A stretch of 8,598 nucleotides of DNA from Planctomicrobium sp. (GCA_018659505.1 JABJMI010000334.1:1-8598); one strand, 5' to 3'; positions 1 through 7,025 are shown, counted from the first letter of the stretch. Made by a program: numbers and translations. Notes: generated by a model not told the origin, from the sequence alone.

Positions 1-71
1 ACGGTATGAAAGACTTCGTCATCAAAGACTACGAAGGCAATTTGCTCAGCTTCGGTGAATCAGTCGATTGA
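1..71 (+). CDS. C-terminal end of a VOC (glyoxalase/bleomycin-resistance-like) protein, partial
   Basis: Only the last 22 codons are present, read in the frame beginning at position 3 and ending at TGA 69-71. The peptide (GMKDFVIKDYEGNLLSFGES) has the pattern that closes the last beta-alpha-beta module of VOC-superfamily proteins: a 'G(M/R)-x-F-x-(I/V)-x-D-x-(E/D)-G-N-L-(I/L)-x-F-G' strand-turn-strand, in which a metal-binding or substrate-facing acidic residue often sits. VOC proteins include glyoxalase I, dioxygenases and antibiotic-binding resistance proteins, so substrate and reaction cannot be told from this fragment. The gene runs toward ilvD, making the two convergent. The family call rests on a short motif and is moderately sure; that it is the end of a real gene is likely because the motif ends cleanly at a stop codon. 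Confidence 0.7.
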   Translation, partial: GMKDFVIKDYEGNLLSFGESVD

Positions 72-168
72 CAATCGTTTGTTGAGCCTCCGAATGTACG
101 CGATTCAGATAGGCAGTAATGTATGGTCGCTCACTCATGTGGGGTAGCTCTTAATGCTGCCAGAGCAA

Positions 169-218
169 CGCTCCAAAGTCGGACAAAGTGAACCTCTGAC
201 ATGCAAGCAGCTGGAGCG
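169..218. repeat. 7-bp inverted repeat in the VOC/ilvD convergent spacer
   Basis: CGCTCCA (169-175) and TGGAGCG (212-218) are perfect inverted copies separated by 36 bp. No T-run follows on either strand, so it is not an obvious terminator. It may be chance. The rest of the 72-240 spacer shows no gene or other structure that I can support. Confidence 0.3.
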
Positions 219-234
219 ATGCACATTCATGAAA

Positions 235-268
235 CAAAAAAAGCCCAGACTCAATAAGAGCTGGGCTT
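235..268 (-). terminator. Rho-independent terminator of ilvD
   Basis: On the minus strand the arms AAGCCCAG (268-261) and CTGGGCTT (248-241) pair. The stem continues inward as CTC/GAG past one bulged base and closes on a 5-nt loop (TTATT). It runs straight into a run of T residues (242-235). The hairpin begins about 35 bp after the ilvD stop. There is no T-run on the plus-strand side, so it should act mainly on ilvD transcripts and not on the convergent VOC gene. Confidence 0.9.
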
Positions 269-303
269 AAATGGGATTGAATTCTTGATTGAGCTGAAAT
301 TTA

Positions 304-1983
304 CTATTCGTCAGTCACACAACCTTCACTCGCACTCTTCACGTTCTTGATGTACTTATAAAGTGTCCCGCGTGTGAATTTGTACGGAGGAGCTGACCAT
401 TTCGATTTTCGTGATGCGAGTTCTTCATCTGAAACACCGATGTTGATTTCGTTCGCTTCTGCGTCCAAAGTAATCTCATCACCATTCTGCACGAGTGCAA
501 CCGGTCCACCCTCTTGAGCTTCGGGAGTGACGTGACCCACGATAAATCCGTGTGAACCGCCAGAGAAGCGACCATCAGTCAAAAGTGCGACTTTGTCCCC
601 TAAACCGGCTCCCATGATCGCTGAGGTCGGAGTGAGCATCTCTGGCATTCCCGGTCCACCCTTTGGACCTTCGTAGCGGATGATAATGACTTCGCCACCT
701 TTGATTTCTTTGTTTTCCAGACCACGTAGCATCTCTTCTTCGCTGTCATAGCAAAGTGCTGGACCTTTGAATAATAAGCCTTCTTTGCCTGTGATCTTGG
801 CAACGGCTCCATCAGGGCACATGTTGCCTCGCATGATTCTGAGGTGTCCCGTTGCTTTAATCGGGGTTTCTACATTATGCACGATGTCTTGGTCTTCATC
901 CAATCCGGGGACGGACTCAAGGTTCTCAGCGAGTGTCTTACCGGTGACTGTCATGCAATCGCCATTGATCAGTCCTTTACCGAGGAGATATTTGAGTACA
1001 GCAGGCGTGCCACCGACTTGATGCAGGTCTTCCATCACGTATTTTCCAGATGGCTTTAAGTCTGCCAAGAATGGGATGCGATCAGAGACCGCCTGGAAGT
1101 CATCAATCGTCAGGTTAATGTCTGCACTACGGGCAATCGCAATCACATGCAAAACCGCGTTTGTTGAACCACCGAGTGCCATAATCAGCACCATGGCATT
1201 TTCTAACGAGTCGCGTGTGATGATGTCGCGTGGTTTGATATCTTGTTCCATCAGATGCCGAATCGCTTTTCCAGCATCGATGCACTCTTGGATCTTCGCA
1301 GGATCCTCAGCAGGTATCGAAGACGAATACGGCAGCGACATTCCCATCGCTTCAATCGCAGACGACATTGTGTTAGCGGTATACATTCCGCCGCAAGCAC
1401 CTGCTCCTGGGCAAGAACTCTCCACAATCGCTTGGCGTTCTTCATCGGTAATTCGACCCGCGAGGTATTCTCCATAAGACTGGAATGCCGAAACGATATC
1501 GAGTTTTTCGTTTTTGAGTCCACAACCCGCTCTGATTGTTCCTCCATAAACCATGATCGAAGGACGGTTCTGTCGAGCCATCGCCATCACGCAACCGGGC
1601 ATATTCTTATCGCAACCAGGCAACGCAATCAGAGCATCATACCACTGAGCACCCATGACGGTCTCAATAGAATCAGCAATCAAGTCGCGAGATTGAAGCG
1701 AGAAGCTCATCCCGTCAGTTCCCATCGAAATTCCGTCGCTGACGCCGATGGTGTTGAACCGCATCCCGACTAAGTCAGCAGCCTGAACGCCTTCTTTCAC
1801 ATGACCAGCGAGGTCAAGCAGGTGCATGTTGCATGATTTCCCCTCATACCAACACGACGCAATCCCGACTTGTGCCTTATTCATCTCTTCAGAAGTCATC
1901 CCGGTCGCATACAGCATCGCCTGCGAGGCACCTTGGGAACGAGGTTGAGTAATTTTTGATGAGTATTTGTTCAGTTCAGACAT
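304..1983 (-). CDS. ilvD: Dihydroxy-acid dehydratase
   Basis: This cytoplasmic Fe-S enzyme (EC 4.2.1.9) dehydrates 2,3-dihydroxy-isovalerate and 2,3-dihydroxy-3-methylvalerate to the 2-keto acids that precede valine, leucine and isoleucine. The 559-aa product is full length for the shorter IlvD form. Three family cysteines are visible: C51 (KSCNMHL), C124 (GCDKNMPGC) and C197 ([12 protein letters not shown]). C51 and C124 sit in the contexts typical of [2Fe-2S] enzymes. K126 in the CDKNMPG motif corresponds to the Mg-binding, carbamylated lysine of the family. The second family signature ([13 protein letters not shown]) lies near the C-terminus and carries the proposed catalytic serine. EDD, the Entner-Doudoroff homologue, is less likely given the length and motif context. 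The ATG at 1981-1983 begins MSELNKYSS. No Shine-Dalgarno is visible; instead a CTAG-rich tandem repeat occupies that place. The gene ends in a strong terminator and appears to be a single transcription unit. Confidence 0.97.
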   Translation of the reverse strand: MSELNKYSSKITQPRSQGASQAMLYATGMTSEEMNKAQVGIASCWYEGKSCNMHLLDLAGHVKEGVQAADLVGMRFNTIGVSDGISMGTDGMSFSLQSRDLIADSIETVMGAQWYDALIALPGCDKNMPGCVMAMARQNRPSIMVYGGTIRAGCGLKNEKLDIVSAFQSYGEYLAGRITDEERQAIVESSCPGAGACGGMYTANTMSSAIEAMGMSLPYSSSIPAEDPAKIQECIDAGKAIRHLMEQDIKPRDIITRDSLENAMVLIMALGGSTNAVLHVIAIARSADINLTIDDFQAVSDRIPFLADLKPSGKYVMEDLHQVGGTPAVLKYLLGKGLINGDCMTVTGKTLAENLESVPGLDEDQDIVHNVETPIKATGHLRIMRGNMCPDGAVAKITGKEGLLFKGPALCYDSEEEMLRGLENKEIKGGEVIIIRYEGPKGGPGMPEMLTPTSAIMGAGLGDKVALLTDGRFSGGSHGFIVGHVTPEAQEGGPVALVQNGDEITLDAEANEINIGVSDEELASRKSKWSAPPYKFTRGTLYKYIKNVKSASEGCVTDE

Positions 1984-1990
1984 TGGAAAT

Positions 1991-2018
1991 GGTCTAGGGT
2001 CGAGGGTCTAGGGGCTAG
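1991..2018. repeat. CTAG-rich tandem 14-mer abutting the ilvD start
   Basis: Two 14-bp units (1991-2004 and 2005-2018) both begin GGTCTAGGG and differ at only two positions. They contain three CTAG tetranucleotides (1994, 2008, 2015). The array starts 8 bp before the ilvD ATG and so fills the position expected for a ribosome binding site. Its function is unknown. Confidence 0.75.
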
Positions 2019-2057
2019 TGAAAGAGTGGAGTTTGACGACTTTTTGTAAATGAGTCG

Positions 2058-2079
2058 AGTGAACCGTGAAAAGTTCACT
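2058..2079. repeat. 7-bp inverted repeat in the ilvD leader
   Basis: AGTGAAC (2058-2064) and GTTCACT (2073-2079) form a perfect inverted repeat around an 8-bp spacer, about 75-95 bp upstream of the ilvD start. No T-run follows on either strand, so it is not an intrinsic terminator. A regulator-binding site or leader hairpin is possible, but neither is shown. Confidence 0.5.
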
Positions 2080-2098
2080 GTACGATGGGAAATTCGCA

Positions 2099-2126
2099 CC
2101 CCGGCGAGCGGGGGACGTCAGTCCCC
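2099..2126. repeat. GC-rich double palindrome, candidate dispersed intergenic element
   Basis: CCCCG (2099-2103) pairs with CGGGG (2109-2113) across GCGAG. Overlapping it, GGGGAC (2111-2116) pairs with GTCCCC (2121-2126) across GTCA. The two hairpins share the central G-run and so are mutually exclusive. The block is far richer in GC than the AT-rich sequence on both sides, as expected of a REP-like insertion. From memory, similar palindromes recur in planctomycete spacers; this window holds one copy, so dispersal cannot be shown here. Confidence 0.6.
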
Positions 2127-2251
2127 TGTCTTGTGAACCTCCCGACTTATCAATTTCTTATTCTCGATCTCGTACGAAAGGAGATTCTTGCAATGCAGCA
2201 ACCTCTGTACAGTTCTGGGTTATGAGGGACCATGTAGTAGTGTAAGATTTG

Positions 2252-2593
2252 CTATTCAGAGTAAGTTCGCTGCTCGCCTGATTTATCGATCCAACTCGCA
2301 ATACGGGTCTCATAGTCGAACTCGAATTCTCGCCGCTTGAGGAGCATTGATGAAACAACAGGCATCAACATGTACGTCGCGGCAAAAAACAGTGGGCAAA
2401 GGAAGAGGACGCTCATTTCCCATTCAAAACGTCCTCGAATCGCTTCCATAATCATAAACAATGGTGCGTAAAGCAAAGTTATTACAGTCGCGACTAAGAC
2501 CAATGGAGCAGTGCTGCGAAGAATATATCCCAACAACGTACACTTCTTCATGCCCAACCGTTCTGCTTCACAATACCACATGACAGTAAACAT
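2252..2593 (-). CDS. Small two-helix membrane protein, unknown function
   Basis: This 113-aa product is not recognised. It has two strong hydrophobic stretches, roughly residues 28-50 and 61-84, joined by a short charged loop (AIRGRFEWE). The N-terminus is basic and the C-terminal tail is charged (LKRREFEFDYETRIASW), so both ends probably face the cytoplasm. It starts 9 bp after the sulfatase stop on the same strand and is probably co-transcribed with it. The start is uncertain: at the first ATG (2591-2593) an AGGG touches the codon directly, with no spacing, and in-frame ATGs at codons 5 and 15 are alternatives that leave both helices intact. A role beside the sulfatase is inferred only from position. 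A chance reading frame is less likely given the coherent helix-loop-helix layout. Confidence 0.6.
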   Translation of the reverse strand: MFTVMWYCEAERLGMKKCTLLGYILRSTAPLVLVATVITLLYAPLFMIMEAIRGRFEWEMSVLFLCPLFFAATYMLMPVVSSMLLKRREFEFDYETRIASWIDKSGEQRTYSE

Positions 2594-2602
2594 CCCTGAA
2601 CA

Positions 2603-4042
2603 CTATTGCTTAATCTCTGCCAACATCTTCAACATCTTCTCGACCCGCTCTGGCTCAGATTGCCAGAGGTTATTGGTTTCGCCGAGGTCTTCTTTTAGGT
2701 TGTAGAGTTGTCCTTGGGGACCGTTCTTTTCTGCTTTGACCTTGCGGGGAGGACTAAATCCACCGGAACCGAGATGATTGACTAATTTCCAATGTCCATC
2801 ACGAACGACCGTTCCTGAATGGTGGAGTACGATTGTTTCACGCGAACTTTCTTTGGCAGTTTGCTGTAATGAAGAGAGAAAACTGACACTGTCATCACCG
2901 GCATTCTTGGGAAGTTCCTCTCCAACAATATCAGCAACGGTGGCAATCGTATCGACGAAGCCAATCAGGTGATCGCTTGTTGAATTTGCAGCGATCACAT
3001 TCGGCCAACGGACAATAAACGGCACGCGATGACCACCTTCCCAGGCATCTCCTTTCATTCCTCGCAAAGGACCAACCGAAGCATGTCCATACTTCTCGTT
3101 ATCGACTTCGTTCCACACGGGACCGTTGTCGCTGGTGAAGATGACAACAGTTTCTTTCGATAACTGATGCTGATCAAGTGCGAAGAGAACTCGTCCAACG
3201 ACGTCGTCAACGTGAGCGACGAACTCGCTGTACATGCCTGCTCCGCCGATGCCGCGAAACTTCTCAGCGGGCAACCATGGAGTATGCGGGGCAGGCAACG
3301 CCATGTAGAGGAAGAATGGCGTCTCGGACTGACTCAGTCGCGATACTTCCGTAAGCGTCTCATTCGCAAATCGATCTAGCACTTCATCATGTTTAAAATC
3401 GGGAGCGACGGGACCACTTCTCCAGAACGCGCCCTGGATTTTCGACCAGCCATCGGTGTTGCTGTCACCGACATGTTCACTCGGTGGTAGTACAGGCGCG
3501 GTTCCCGTCATGTAGAAATAAGGCGGAATGTCCAGCGAAGCGTGCATTCCGAAGAATCGGTTGAAGCCTCGATTCGCTGGTCCTCCCAGCATTGGTTTGG
3601 AATAATCGTAATCAGGTCCACCTTCGAAACCGAGGTGCCATTTGCCAACCATCGAGGTTTCATAGCCTGCACTTTTCAACATCGCTGATAGCGTCAGACG
3701 ATCAGCATCGATGACCGGTTGTACTCTTGAATTCATCGATCGACGGAACGGATACCGACCTGTCAGTAACCCATATCGCGAAGGAACACAAACCGACCCA
3801 GCAGTATGTGCGTCGGTGAACCGCATCCCTTCACTTGCCAGCTGATCAATATTGGGTGTTACACATTTCGATTCGGGATTGTAACACGCGGGGTCTCCGT
3901 ACCCCATATCATCCGCCATGATGAGTACAATGTTTGGTCGTTGGGGTAGGTCGGCTTGAAGTGAAGGCGTGTTGATGAATAGTGGAATGGCAACAGTCGC
4001 TAACAATAGCGCCGGTGTTCTTCTTCTGAATGTGGGAAACAT
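2603..4042 (-). CDS. Secreted formylglycine-type sulfatase (arylsulfatase A family)
   Basis: The product hydrolyses sulfate esters, probably of algal or other polysaccharides, outside the cytoplasm. Of its 479 aa, residues 1-30 form a signal peptide: basic RRR (6-8), a hydrophobic core, and likely cleavage after LQA (A30). Metal ligands begin at D44-D45 (MADDMGYGD). The sulfatase signature CVPSRYGLLTGR puts the formylglycine cysteine at C85 with R89 behind it. Further active-site residues fit the family: K134 and H136 (GKWHLG), H253 (APHTPW), D305-N306 (TSDNGP) and K330 (GMKGDAWEGGHR). The cysteine type needs a formylglycine-generating enzyme or anSME, not encoded here. The substrate cannot be deduced. 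The ATG at 4040-4042 is preceded by a purine run (AAAGAGA) a few bases upstream and by a TATAAT box. No lipobox is seen, so it is probably periplasmic or exported and not a lipoprotein. Confidence 0.95.
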   Translation of the reverse strand: MFPTFRRRTPALLLATVAIPLFINTPSLQADLPQRPNIVLIMADDMGYGDPACYNPESKCVTPNIDQLASEGMRFTDAHTAGSVCVPSRYGLLTGRYPFRRSMNSRVQPVIDADRLTLSAMLKSAGYETSMVGKWHLGFEGGPDYDYSKPMLGGPANRGFNRFFGMHASLDIPPYFYMTGTAPVLPPSEHVGDSNTDGWSKIQGAFWRSGPVAPDFKHDEVLDRFANETLTEVSRLSQSETPFFLYMALPAPHTPWLPAEKFRGIGGAGMYSEFVAHVDDVVGRVLFALDQHQLSKETVVIFTSDNGPVWNEVDNEKYGHASVGPLRGMKGDAWEGGHRVPFIVRWPNVIAANSTSDHLIGFVDTIATVADIVGEELPKNAGDDSVSFLSSLQQTAKESSRETIVLHHSGTVVRDGHWKLVNHLGSGGFSPPRKVKAEKNGPQGQLYNLKEDLGETNNLWQSEPERVEKMLKMLAEIKQ

Positions 4043-4092
4043 GGTCTCTTTCTGTTATTTCGTAATACGCATAATGACGTGGAGTCAACGAT

Positions 4093-4098
4093 ATTATA
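4093..4098 (-). promoter_or_regulatory. Candidate -10 box (TATAAT) for the sulfatase
   Basis: A perfect TATAAT on the minus strand lies about 50 bp upstream of the sulfatase ATG. No good -35 hexamer stands 16-18 bp further upstream, so either an activator is needed or the match is chance in AT-rich DNA. Confidence 0.35.
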
Positions 4099-4170
4099 TT
4101 TGAGTGAGCGAAGCGAACCGCTGTCCCTTCTACCCACGTTCAATGTCCATTCTTGCAAGTCATTTCGCTG

Positions 4171-4194
4171 TGGGGAGAAGGTTAGAATGAGGGG
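4171..4194. repeat. Purine-rich GGGGAGAAGGTTAGAATGAG block
   Basis: The 24-bp block is almost all purine on the plus strand and ends in GGGG. It resembles the 'CCCCTCACCCTAACC-(T/C)-TCTCCCC' type of spacer repeat that I recall from many bacterial genomes (minus-strand reading). There is only one copy here, so the link is an impression. Confidence 0.35.
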
Positions 4195-4609
4195 ATCAAA
4201 TTGCATATTCGGTCGCACAGCCTATCGATGACCCACTCTAATAAATTCCATGTCACACTGCGCTGTTTTGCAATCGGTACTTCGTACGCTTTTGGAATGC
4301 GTAAAAGAAAAGAACAAAGTGACATTTCCAGAAACGACGGACGGCAAGGAACCTACGACCGTTTCTCAGAACGTTCATTGATGGTCGTTAAACTTCCATT
4401 CTCATCTCTTCATCTCAAAACGTCAATTCTCAGTTTCGTCACTTAGCTGGTATGCTCTCATCTTTTGCTGCTGATACCAATGTACTCCTCTCGTGGGATT
4501 ACGATACGAACAACGCTTGCTGATCAAATGGATCAAAACGGTTTATCAGTATACGTCGTAGTCAATTCCGGGAAGTTGTTTCGGGACAATGTGCTAAGAC
4601 TCGGGTTAT

Positions 4610-6238
4610 TCAACTGACTCTCGAACGGATGGTTAGTAACTGACGAATCCTTCTGACTAATGAGATGACGATCCCGCCAGTCACGATTAAGATTCCTATG
4701 ACCAAATAGGGATAGTGACTAGGGGTTTCGGCACTGCCTCGGAAGTTAAGGAGAATGCAATAAGAGATCACTGTGGAGACCGTGGTCACCGCGACCAATC
4801 GAGGTTTATACCACATGCTACTTGCGACGATGAGAAGTGCGTAACCTGCTACTAACGACTCGAAAGGCCCACGGGCATTGGCGACTGCCACGGTGAAAAG
4901 AGCTGCATCGGTCGCGATCCAGGTGCGGCGGATATAATGCCACTCTTTGTTGATCAACTTTTGATAGAGAACAGACAACGCTCCCCATACTCCGAGTGTC
5001 TGCATAATGATCAGATGCGTGTCGCTCTTTTTGGGACTCATCCAATCGGTCGTTTGTACGATGATCGCGATAATCATAAACGCTATCAAATGCACTGCGA
5101 GCGCTGGCTCTCGGCGACACCAGCGACGCAATACTGTCCACGCCCCCATTGACTGAGAGGCAAGCGTTTCGCCTTCCGCAAATCGATGAAAGTCTTCAGC
5201 GAGTTCCTTCGCTGACTCATAACGAAACTTTGGCTTACGCTCTAAGCAGCGCATGCAGATTTTTTCTAATGCGACAGGAACTTTCGGGTTCAATTTTCGA
5301 ACGGGTTTCGGTTCTGAATCTCGTAGCCGCAATAATTGATCGAGTGGGATTTCTTCATTGAAAGGTGTCCGACCCGTTAAGAGTTCGTAGAGAATCACCC
5401 CTAAACTGTAGATGTCACTTTGTGGACAAACGTCATCGACCTTGCCCCAGGCTTGCTCAGGAGCCATGTATGCGGGCGTTCCTAAAATGGTCCCAGAAAC
5501 AGTTCGCTCACCATCCCCACCGAAAACTTTCGCCAGTCCGAAGTCAGCGACATGTGTGATTCCATCTCCATCAATCATGATATTGGAAGGCTTCAAATCT
5601 CGATGAATGATGCCTTGGCTATGTAGATAGTCGACCGCATTTGAAACCTGAATCATCACATCAGTGAGCTGAGGGAATTTAACCTTTCCCGGTTTGACGT
5701 ATTCAGTCAATGTGCATCCATCGATATACGTCATGACCAGAAATGGAATTCCGTCTTGCTCACCGGCATCGTGAACACTGACAATGTTTGGGTGTCTTAA
5801 ACGGGACGCAGCCCGCGCCTCCTGGAAAAATCTACGGACCTCTTCTTCCGATGCAAACTCGCAGGCACGAATTGTTTTCAAGGCGAAATATGTGTTCAAT
5901 GTTAAGTGGCGAGCTTTGTAGACGACGCCCATTCCACCGCGACCGATCTCTTCTTCTAAGCAGAACGCTCCAAAGTTTCGTGGCAACTGTTGCATCATCG
6001 AAGAGGTTAAACTTCGATTGCCATCAGCGGAAGTAGAATTCGCTTTCTGAGGAGCCACTGCAAACGACTCCAACATTTCAACACAATGCACCAGTTGCTC
6101 AAGTTCAGGGTACTTCTCAAGAAACTCCTGTGGAATCGAAACCGACTTACCAGCCTGCAACGCATCGCAATGCTTCTCTAGGAATTCAAGAACCTCGGGG
6201 TCGAATTCATCATCGGGTGGCGGGTTAGTATAAGACAT
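4610..6238 (-). CDS. Membrane-anchored Ser/Thr protein kinase (Hanks type)
   Basis: The 542-aa product has an acidic, helical N-terminus with a 'FLEKYPELEQLV' motif of the kind often found before planctomycete kinases, then a complete kinase domain (about 92-355). All catalytic elements are present: glycine loop GRGGMG (99-104), K121 (FALK), HRDLKPSN with D214 and N219, D232 of DFG, and APE (259-261). A 'RRWCRREPALA' juxtamembrane segment follows, then about six hydrophobic helices (roughly 381-395, 409-425, 445-455, 462-477, 481-497, 510-528) with no large external domain. It should phosphorylate cytoplasmic proteins from the membrane; the adjacent sigma factor is the obvious candidate. I chose the ATG at 6236-6238; an in-frame TTG at 6251-6253 would add five residues. 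Neither has a clean Shine-Dalgarno. It is probably co-transcribed with the sigma gene, 56 bp upstream. Confidence 0.93.
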   Translation of the reverse strand: MSYTNPPPDDEFDPEVLEFLEKHCDALQAGKSVSIPQEFLEKYPELEQLVHCVEMLESFAVAPQKANSTSADGNRSLTSSMMQQLPRNFGAFCLEEEIGRGGMGVVYKARHLTLNTYFALKTIRACEFASEEEVRRFFQEARAASRLRHPNIVSVHDAGEQDGIPFLVMTYIDGCTLTEYVKPGKVKFPQLTDVMIQVSNAVDYLHSQGIIHRDLKPSNIMIDGDGITHVADFGLAKVFGGDGERTVSGTILGTPAYMAPEQAWGKVDDVCPQSDIYSLGVILYELLTGRTPFNEEIPLDQLLRLRDSEPKPVRKLNPKVPVALEKICMRCLERKPKFRYESAKELAEDFHRFAEGETLASQSMGAWTVLRRWCRREPALAVHLIAFMIIAIIVQTTDWMSPKKSDTHLIIMQTLGVWGALSVLYQKLINKEWHYIRRTWIATDAALFTVAVANARGPFESLVAGYALLIVASSMWYKPRLVAVTTVSTVISYCILLNFRGSAETPSHYPYLVIGILIVTGGIVISLVRRIRQLLTIRSRVS

Positions 6239-6261
6239 AACGACTGGTGGCAAGTTTGTTT

Positions 6262-6280
6262 CCCCGGTGGATCACCGGGG
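6262..6280. repeat. Perfect hairpin between the sigma and kinase genes
   Basis: CCCCGGTG (6262-6269) and CACCGGGG (6273-6280) are perfect complements around GAT, giving an 8-bp, GC-rich stem with a 3-nt loop. It lies between the sigma stop and the kinase start and has no T-run in the transcript direction, so it is not an intrinsic terminator. It ends 23 bp before the kinase ATG and 8 bp before the alternative TTG, whose only SD-like run (GGGGA) it would bury. It may be an RNA-processing or stability element, or a copy of a dispersed spacer palindrome. Confidence 0.8.
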
Positions 6281-6294
6281 GCTAAATTCGATCT

Positions 6295-6936
6295 TTATTC
6301 AGGTGGTTGAAAACGCGAATCATTAGATGATTGACTTAGTATTTCCTGTAACTGTTTTAATGCTCGTGCCCACAGCATTTGAACGGCTCCGCGGCTTCTT
6401 CCCATGCGCTCTGCAACTTCATCGAATGGAAGCCGTTGTAAGTTTCTGAGTTGAATCACTTCCTGGTAGTCGTCATTCAGCTGTGCGATGGCATTTGCGA
6501 GTTCGAATTCTCGCTCATCCTGAATCATCAACTGACTGGGAGTTTGCAGCTGTGCCGACAAGTCCATTTGCGGAACTGAGTCTGCACTGCGTTGCGAATT
6601 CAGCCGTACTTCTTTCTTGGCATCACGTTTAGCGGTACGGAATTGTCGAATGAAGTCTTGTGTATTGTGTGCGAGAATCTGCTTGATCCAGGCGTACCAT
6701 TCTGCTTCAGAATTCCCTTCGAAGCTGGCTAAGCCTTGATAGGCTTCAAGCAACGTCTGCTGCACGAGATCAGAGGCGTCGACCTTGGCGTTCATCCACG
6801 TTTCAACTTGGCTGCGAGCCATCAATTTGACATAGTTTCGACATCCTTCGAGCAACTCATTTCGCGCAGCCTCATCACCTTGTCTGACGAGAGCGAGAAG
6901 CTCGTGGATTCGGTCTTGATCTTCTGATTCTGACAC
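6295..6936 (-). CDS. ECF-like RNA polymerase sigma factor, kinase-linked
   Basis: The 213-aa product directs RNA polymerase to a specific promoter set. Region 2 spans about residues 10-105 and includes the core-binding segment KVDASDLVQQTLLEAY (51-66) and the -10-recognition helix FEGNSEAEWYAWIKQILAHN (72-91). A variable linker (106-140) leads to region 4 (about 145-200) with its helix-turn-helix (LPFDEVAERMGRSRGAVQMLWARALKQL). The DxSDxVQxT version of region 2.2 is typical of planctomycete ECF groups. No anti-sigma gene is next to it; the neighbour is a Ser/Thr kinase, as in the ECF groups known to be coupled to such kinases. S55 and T61 in region 2.2 are possible phosphosites (inference). 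The start is GTG (6934-6936), with only a weak GAG upstream; the acidic N-terminus MSESEDQD fits. The target promoters cannot be told from this window. Confidence 0.92.
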   Translation of the reverse strand: MSESEDQDRIHELLALVRQGDEAARNELLEGCRNYVKLMARSQVETWMNAKVDASDLVQQTLLEAYQGLASFEGNSEAEWYAWIKQILAHNTQDFIRQFRTAKRDAKKEVRLNSQRSADSVPQMDLSAQLQTPSQLMIQDEREFELANAIAQLNDDYQEVIQLRNLQRLPFDEVAERMGRSRGAVQMLWARALKQLQEILSQSSNDSRFQPPE

Positions 6937-6975
6937 TACAGTACTCTATTGAACTGTGAGAATTTTAGAATGTGA

Positions 6976-6981
6976 ATCATA
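6976..6981 (-). promoter_or_regulatory. Weak candidate -10 (TATGAT) for the sigma-kinase unit
   Basis: TATGAT on the minus strand lies about 40 bp upstream of the sigma GTG, in an AT-rich 89-bp spacer (6937-7025) after the 147-aa gene. No clear -35 is seen. It would let sigma and kinase be made apart from the two upstream genes. Confidence 0.25.
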
Positions 6982-7025
6982 GTTTCCTATAACTAAATTA
7001 GCTGATTTGAGAATTAGATTCCTTC

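Larger units (their letters stand above)
4043..4609. other. 567-bp spacer without a convincing gene
   Basis: This lies between the sulfatase start and the kinase stop, so it carries sulfatase upstream DNA and the kinase 3' end. I see the TATAAT box at 4093-4098 and a purine-rich block at 4171-4194. Neither strand has an open frame with recognisable protein character, and I found no strong intrinsic terminator after the kinase. The spacer is AT-richer than the neighbouring genes. Confidence 0.6.

Noticed and set aside
1076..1773. Two long plus-strand open frames (1076-1477 and 1243-1773) opposite ilvD
   Set aside because: They are antisense to highly conserved ilvD codons, rich in Arg/His/Ser without any domain pattern, and have no ribosome site. 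They are shadows of ilvD coding bias.
2058..2079. The ilvD leader inverted repeat as an amino-acid attenuator terminator
   Set aside because: No T-run follows on the transcript strand, and no leader peptide rich in Ile, Leu or Val codons is visible nearby.
2158..2358. 66-codon minus-strand frame overlapping the end of the two-helix membrane gene
   Set aside because: It is low-complexity Ser/Thr sequence in another frame of a more protein-like gene, with no ribosome site of its own.
4201..4446. 81-codon plus-strand frame from a TTG start with an AGGGG upstream
   Set aside because: The apparent Shine-Dalgarno belongs to the purine-rich block at 4171-4194, and the peptide has no domain, membrane or compositional sign of being real.
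6938..6957. ACAGT-N10-ACTGT inverted repeat just upstream of the sigma start
   Set aside because: Five-base arms at this spacing are expected by chance; I give it no weight without conservation data.
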